A DNA stretch of 64,000 nucleotides. It comes from Tribonema minus (Eukaryota; Sar; Xanthophyceae; Tribonematales; Tribonemataceae). Positions 58,497 to 64,000 of this stretch are shown here, one piece after another. A program made the translations under genes and the position numbers. The stretch's first letter is position 1, and every line of letters begins with the position of its first letter. Location: positions 124,001 to 188,000 of the forward strand of contig JAFCMP010000072.1 of assembly GCA_017506865.1 (NCBI GenBank). Reading direction: 5' to 3'. Under the pieces are notes generated by a model, which searched no databases, was not told the origin of the DNA, and saw nothing but the letters and a program-made list of their open reading frames with translations.

Positions 58497-60216
58497 GGGT
58501 GTTCCCGTGCGTCACTGTATATAAAGCCACTTGTGGTCGCCCCATCAATGCTGACTATCTGAACTTAGAAAGTTTGCACGCTGTTACTGCTTTGCGCTGC
58601 TGTGCTGTGTGCCATTCCTACTGGCGCATTTGAGTGTGCCATGTTGTGCATCGCTGTTCCATGAGATCCTGCACCTGCGTTATTCTTTGTCATTGGCCTG
58701 AGGTGTCTGCACACACATCCACGCCGAAACCTTTCAATTCCTTCAGTATGACACTTGGCCACAGCAGTATGAGACGCATTGCTACATGGTTGACTGATGT
58801 TCCGCATTTGCGAAAACCAGAATGGCAGATGTATTTACGGCTTGTTGCTGCTAGAATCTACTTGTGTCTTGCAAAACCTTGAGAGTGTCTCGATGCGCAC
58901 TGACATAACTTTTGCACGACACAAGACAAATGGCATCTCCCCCCCAGCTGCCAGTGTACATAACCTTGCAAGTAGAGAGGAAGTGCGCCGTCTGCAGCAT
59001 CCGCACCGCCCGGCAGTGTGTGTGCCATCAGCGCCATTGTTGCTGTTCATGAGATTTGTGAGCGCATCGGTCGCGATCATCTCGCAGCTTGTTGCAGGCA
59101 ACATGCATGTTCAGTGGGCCCTACGAGCACTTCTAGGGTGAAGAAAGCATCCTGGGCTCTATGAGAAAAATGTTGCAGGTACCTTGCCATGCTTATGTAC
59201 ACAAACATGCTGCTACTTGCAGCTCCATCATGCTTGTGTTCTGCCAATTTAAAGGCTGCTGTCGCAGGCTGCCGATCCTCGTCAATGGGGACAAACGGCT
59301 ACTTGACAACGTAGATTTGCCATGCGTCCACAACCATTGTCAGCAGCGGATGGTGCAGCATTCACACATGGGAGTGTCAAAATCAAAAATCAGCAGCACA
59401 TGCTCCAAACCAGACCCTGGCAACGGTAGGTAGCTAACAGCAGCAAGAAAGTGATGCTCGCAGGCAGTACAGATCCTGAGAATGGCCATCTGACGGGCAC
59501 TGGAAGGTAATGCAGGGTTCAACTGGGGCCCAGTTCATGCAGTTCACTACATGTCCTGCCTTCACAGCATTGACGAAACAAGCAGCATTGACGAAAACAA
59601 GCGCCTAACATCAACGAAGCAGCAGCAGAGAGAGCACAGAGGCCACGATCGGTCAGACACATGTACGTCTCTCGCGTTCAGCAACGGTTGGCATCATGCA
59701 GGGGAATAAGGCTCATACTGGCACTGTCCTAGTCTTTGCGGGGGATACTGCCTCAAACCATGGGTTAATGCTCCACAACTTTGTCACAGTCAGCATTGTT
59801 GGTCTGTTGGCGCTGGCACACATGGCACAGCTGCAATGCTGCGTGAGCATGGACAAACACACACACTGTCTGGTCACTGCCGCGTTCTTGCCACCTGCTG
59901 TCGCTGCCTGGGACAGCAGCGGCACTGCAGCAGCGGCGCGCAAAGCGTCTCCCCTTCCTGCTGCTCAGAGGGCGCTGGATTCGCAATTTACCTGAGTTGA
60001 AGCTCGAGCTGCGAGATCAACTTGGTCATCTACTGCATGCTCGCTAGCGCCGGCATGCCTGGCCGCCCCAGATCCTCCTTCACACACACATAGAGATGCG
60101 CCGTTGTCACACCGGTCTGTACCTTCCCTTCACCGCTATTGACAAAGTCGGCACCGATGTGGCAAGATGACCCCTTCTTGCTTGAGCAACTGCCCGTTGC
60201 GCGACAACTCAAAACC
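58497..60216. other. Intergenic, no gene recognised
   Basis: Balanced composition, no exon-like island and no recognised repeat. This is the 3' flank between the convergent genes ending at 58496 (+) and 60217 (-). Confidence 0.4.
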
Positions 60217-63200
60217 TCACTCTGTGGATTGCCGCTGCCGGCGTGTCACCATCCTTGCGCTCTGCCTGGTTGCTCCCGCCGCCGCCAGCTGCACTGGCGC
60301 CGCCGCTGCTGCCGCCGCCACAGCTGCAACAGGCTGCACGACCACATCCTGCACCGCTGCCGCCGCTTGCGCCGCCCCGGGCTGCTGCGCAGCGCCCGCT
60401 ACTGTAGTAGCTGCAAGTGCAGTGGCTGCTGCTGCCGCTGCCGCTGTCGCGGCCGCCATCGCTGCCTGAAGCGGGGGTGCGGCGCCGCTGCCGCTGCCGC
60501 CGCTGTTGATGCTGTCGTCGCTGGCACCCTGAAGCTCATGAGCTCCGTGTGCCGCGGGTGCCCAAGCGACGCTTGCGTCGCCACCAGCACTGCTGCTGGT
60601 GGTGCTGCCAAACGCGCCACCCTCACCAACAGACTTCTTCCGGCCGGCGCCCACGGGCTGCGCGCGCTTGCGCTTCGGCGGCGGCGGCGGCAGCGGCGCA
60701 GCAGGCGGCGGCACGAGCGCCACCACGGGGGGCAGCAGCTGCTCAAGGCCAGGTGGCACCGCCTCCACCTCAACAGGAGGGGGCGCAGGCAGCGCCGCCT
60801 CTGCGAGTTTGTTCTGCTGCAGCATCAGGGTGGCGTAGTACGGGAGGGCGGGCGGGTCGTCTGACAGCGCAGCTGCAGCTGCGCGGCGGGCGCATCGTAC
60901 GGAGTCGGCGTAGCGCTGGCGGCAGGCTTACGGGGAGCGCGCTTCTTTTTCGGTCTGGCGGCAGCGGCCGCAATCGAGCCCGGCAGCGGCGCCGCCGCGG
61001 CGGCTGCTGCAGCGCCAGCGGTGGCGGGGGGATAGAGCACGGGCACCTCCCAATGACCCCCAACAGTGGCGCTCTCTAGATTGGGCACTGCCCCCAATGT
61101 AAGGTCAGCGCCAGCACCACCCGGCATGTACACGCCTGGTGCATCGTTGGCAGTACGCGGGGGTTCAGGCTGCTGCCGCTGGCACTGCCGCGCGCGCTTC
61201 GGCGCTGCCGCCGCCGCAGCGGGCGCGTACTGGTGGTGCTGCGCGGTGGCGGCGGCGGCAGCGGCGGCGGCGACGGCGGCGGGCGCGTCGTTCTGCTGCA
61301 GCTGCTGCTGCCACTGCATGGCCTGCATCCACTCCTGCTGCTGCTGCGCGAGGTTCTGCGTCCACGGCTGGCTGCGCGCCTGCGGCAGCAGCTGATCGTC
61401 CAGGAAGCTGTACATGCCGGCGCCAACGCCTGCTGCCGCCGCCGCCGCGGGCTCCACTGCTGCTGCCGCCATTGCCGGCGCAAGGTCCTTCTCACTCTGC
61501 ACGGAGTGTGCGCCCTGCGACAGCGCGGCATCGCTGTACTGGTGCTCCGGCCACAGCCACGAGGGAAGCGAGATTGCGGAAGGCGGCGCGCACGCCGCCG
61601 CCGGCTGCGCCGCTGCCGCCGCCAGCGGCGACTCGCAAGGCGTGCTCGCGCAGCCGTACACGGAGGACCCGTTGACGGCCGCGGCGCCGGCGAGCGCGTG
61701 CGGCAGGACCGCTGCGCTGGCAGCAGCAGCAGCAGCGCCGAGCGCCGCGGCGGCGTGCGCGACGGCGATGCCACCGCCCATGGCTGCGACGTGCACTGGG
61801 GCTCCCGGCAGCAGCAGCGCGTCGCTGCCGATGCTGAGGCCAGCGTCAGGGTCGCTGGCTGCGAGCTCCTCCATGAGCACCTCCCTCAGGAGGTCCTCAC
61901 CGGCTGCCATTGTGTGCAGCGGCAGCAGGAACTCGTCGGCGATGCCTGCGGATGCACGCGGCACAGCGCCGCAGTGTGTGAGACAGAGGTGCAAGTGCTG
62001 CGCAGGCCGCAGATGCGCATGTCGCGGTGCACTGCGCTGGGCTGCGTCGCGTCAGCTCTGCAACACGCCAGCGCTGCGTCGCAGTCCAGCTAACGGTAAT
62101 CACTCCACCGCCTGCTAAACAAGAGCAACCAGCCTCACATTGACAAGCGATGGGGTTGCCGAAGCAAGTGACTCTCCGTACCCAGAAGGTAAGGCACTGT
62201 GTTCCTGCCGAAAGACAGCCAAAAGATCAGAGTGCAGCCTTCACAGATGTCAGGCTTTGAAGCGCCGCGCTGCATCAATAGATGGCAGCGCCGGCAGCTG
62301 CCATGCCTCACCTTGTGGCAAAGCACCAGACACACCACCGCAAGCCCTGGCCCGTGCATCACTCCAACCCTACAACTATTACTTGAATACATACACATAT
62401 GGCCGAGGTCTTGCGGGTCATCACCTGCAAAATCCATGTCGCTCCCTGTTCCGTGCACAGAGTCCTGCCAGCCGCGCGCCTCTGCGCCCGCTGCCGCTGC
62501 TGCTGCTGCCAGCGCATAGGCATCAGCGCTAAGCGCAGGGGCAGCGGGCGGGGCCGGCGCGAGCGGCGTGGCGCCGCGGCCTGCCATCGACGGCACCGCC
62601 GCCGCAGCGCTACCGCCCAGAGAACTGGCCTGCTGCTGCTGCAGCTGCTGCTGCTGCTGCAAGTGAGTAGGCCACTGGCCCAGCCACGCCGGCAGCAGGT
62701 CGTCAGCCGCAGCGCTGGCACCTGGCCCATCTGCCCGCATCGTGACCTGAGCGAGAGACCGAGCGGATGCGCCGGAGACCTCGTGCTGCCGCACCCGCTG
62801 CGACGGCGCAACCGGCTGCGGCTGCGGTGTCGGCGGCAGCGGCTGCGGCGTCGGCGGCTGCGGCTGCTGCTGCGCGCGGCGCGGCGGCCTCTGCCGCAGC
62901 GTCTGCAGCAGGTCCTGCAGGTCCTCCTCCTCCAGCGCAGCGGCCGCGTGCGGCGACGGCGGCGGCGACAGCGGCGGCGGCTCGGGCGTTGGCTCGCGCG
63001 ACGGCGCGAGCCAGTCCTCGCTTACGACGCACTCCTCGGTGGGCGGCAGAATGACCTCCGTCTGCCGCCGCTTGGGCTTCTCCGCGACGAGCGCTGCCTC
63101 GAGGGCCACGCGCTGCAGCGCGGCGTCGCGCGGCGCTCGGCGGCTGCCGAGCTGTATCATGACCTCCTCCTTGACGTGGCGCAGGTTCGGGCGCCGCTGG

Positions 63201-64000
63201 CGCTTCTGCGGGAGCTCCGCCTCGGACGCGTCGCTGTCGTCGGTGACGTACTCCACCCTGCCGTAGCGCGAGATGGAGTACTGCTTGGGGCGCGGCTCCT
63301 GCTCCTGCTGCTGCTGCTGCGCCTCGGCGCTGCTGCCGTCCGCTGCTGCCGCACCGCCGAGGTCACTCACTGCTGCAGCCGCATCGCCACCAGCGCCGCC
63401 CGCAGCATCGAGCCGAACGCGCTTGTTCGTCGATCCGTCCTCGCTGCCGCCTGCTGCCTCATCGCTGACGCGTTTTCGCACAGGCGCTGTGGCGGGCGCA
63501 CTGAAACCCGGCAGGTAGGCCTCGACCGCAGCTGCTGTTGCCGCCGCCGCGGCAGGCGGCGGAACTGATGGTGCAGCTGCGCAAGCGACCGTTGCAGCAG
63601 CGGTGGCGCTGCCCGCACCAGCAGCAGCTGGGGCAAGTGCCTGGATGTCACTGTCGCCGCAGAAGTCGCTAGCCGCAGCGCCATTGCCTATTGAGAGGGC
63701 GGCACCGACGCACGAAGCACTTGCGCCAGTGCCATAAAGGCCGCTGCCAGCTCCTGCGCCACCAAGCAAGGTGCTGCCGTGACCGCCGCCGCCGCTGCTG
63801 CCGAAAGCGCCGCCGCCGCCATCGCCCGCGCCGCTGCTGCCGCCGCCGCCAGCGCCGCCGCCGATGACGCCATAGCGCCCGATGCTGGCGGCGGCCACCG
63901 CGGCGTAGATGCTGGGGGAGTAGCGGCGCGTCAGCGGCGGCAGGTGCGGCATGTCGGGCAGCTCGCGGCCCGCGCGCACGCGCAGGACGCGGAAGACGGC
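60217..64000 (-). CDS. Large Gln/Ala-rich, probably nuclear protein; 5' end off the edge
   Basis: At least 1083 residues are visible in three phase-consistent exons: 64000-62425 (frame open at the edge), 61945-60932 and 60878-60217. It is mostly disordered: Gly/Ser/Ala blocks, Gln runs, and long Pro-Gln tracts. More ordered pieces are VRAGRELPDMPHLPPLTRRY, ISRYGRVEYVTDDSDASEAE with KRQRRPNLRHVKEEV, and EDLLREVLMEELAASDPD. Basic nuclear-signal-like clusters (KPKRRQTEV, RPKKKRAP, PPPKRKRAQP) recur. The composition suits a transcription regulator or coactivator; this is inference and no DNA-binding domain is visible. The last intron, 60931-60879, would be only 53 bases (GTAAGC...GCGCAG), far shorter than its neighbours. 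It is proposed because it restores phase. A sequence error or other acceptor is possible. Confidence 0.6.

Noticed and set aside
60139-63568. Long plus-strand Arg/Cys-rich frames
   Set aside because: They are antisense shadows of the minus-strand Gln/Ala-rich gene; the minus frames carry nuclear-signal clusters and good donor/acceptor pairs.
1-64000. Transposons, tRNA or rRNA genes, viral remnants
   Set aside because: No reverse-transcriptase, transposase, integrase or capsid-like motifs, no long terminal repeats and no rRNA segments were seen. A systematic tRNA scan could not be done by eye, so a missed tRNA is possible.

Overview
The window is nuclear DNA of a GC-rich protist, most likely an alga. 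Genes are split by GT-AG introns of roughly 150 to 2100 bases, coding exons are very GC-rich with long Ala, Gly, Gln and Ser runs, and introns and intergenic DNA are much more balanced. The Pro/Thr-rich ectodomain of the receptor kinase and one apparently plastid-targeted protein fit a photosynthetic heterokont (xanthophyte or brown-alga relative) best. That placement is inference, and other algae are not excluded. I joined exons by eye, using donor/acceptor signals and codon-phase agreement. I recognised no rRNA, tRNA, CRISPR array, transposon or viral element.

Layout. 1-10.6 kb: a CENP-X/MHF2 kinetochore/DNA-repair histone-fold gene (-), an unidentified two-exon acidic coiled-coil gene (+), a plastid-lumen-like protein (-), a GC-rich degenerate Gly/Phe repeat tract, and an Ala-rich coiled-coil gene (-). 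11-20 kb: a graveyard of host gene fragments. Three times here, a multi-exon gene fragment is present as a tail-to-tail inverted pair: a CBP/p300-type acetyltransferase piece, an unidentified coiled-coil piece, and a piece of the coiled-coil gene that lies complete at 54-58 kb. 22-28 kb: an unidentified acidic-tailed protein, a large beta-propeller-like protein resembling the Pol I factor TAF1C/Rrn6, a small CxxC zinc-finger exon and a small membrane-protein exon.

30-50 kb holds the best-resolved genes: a receptor-like protein kinase of about 1445 residues (nine exons), a class IV histone deacetylase with an added N-terminal signal peptide (seven exons), and a two-domain glyoxalase I with a mitochondrial-type leader (four exons). 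All three are on the + strand and their exon phases agree throughout. 50-54 kb appears empty. 54.3-58.5 kb is a six-exon membrane-anchored coiled-coil/Gly-rich protein. 60.2-64 kb is the 3' part of a large Gln/Ala-rich, probably nuclear, protein that runs off the right edge.

The genes do not form one pathway. The most unusual feature is the repeated creation of inverted exon-plus-intron pairs. If transcribed, these could fold into long imperfect hairpin RNAs matching functional genes, one of which is in this same window.
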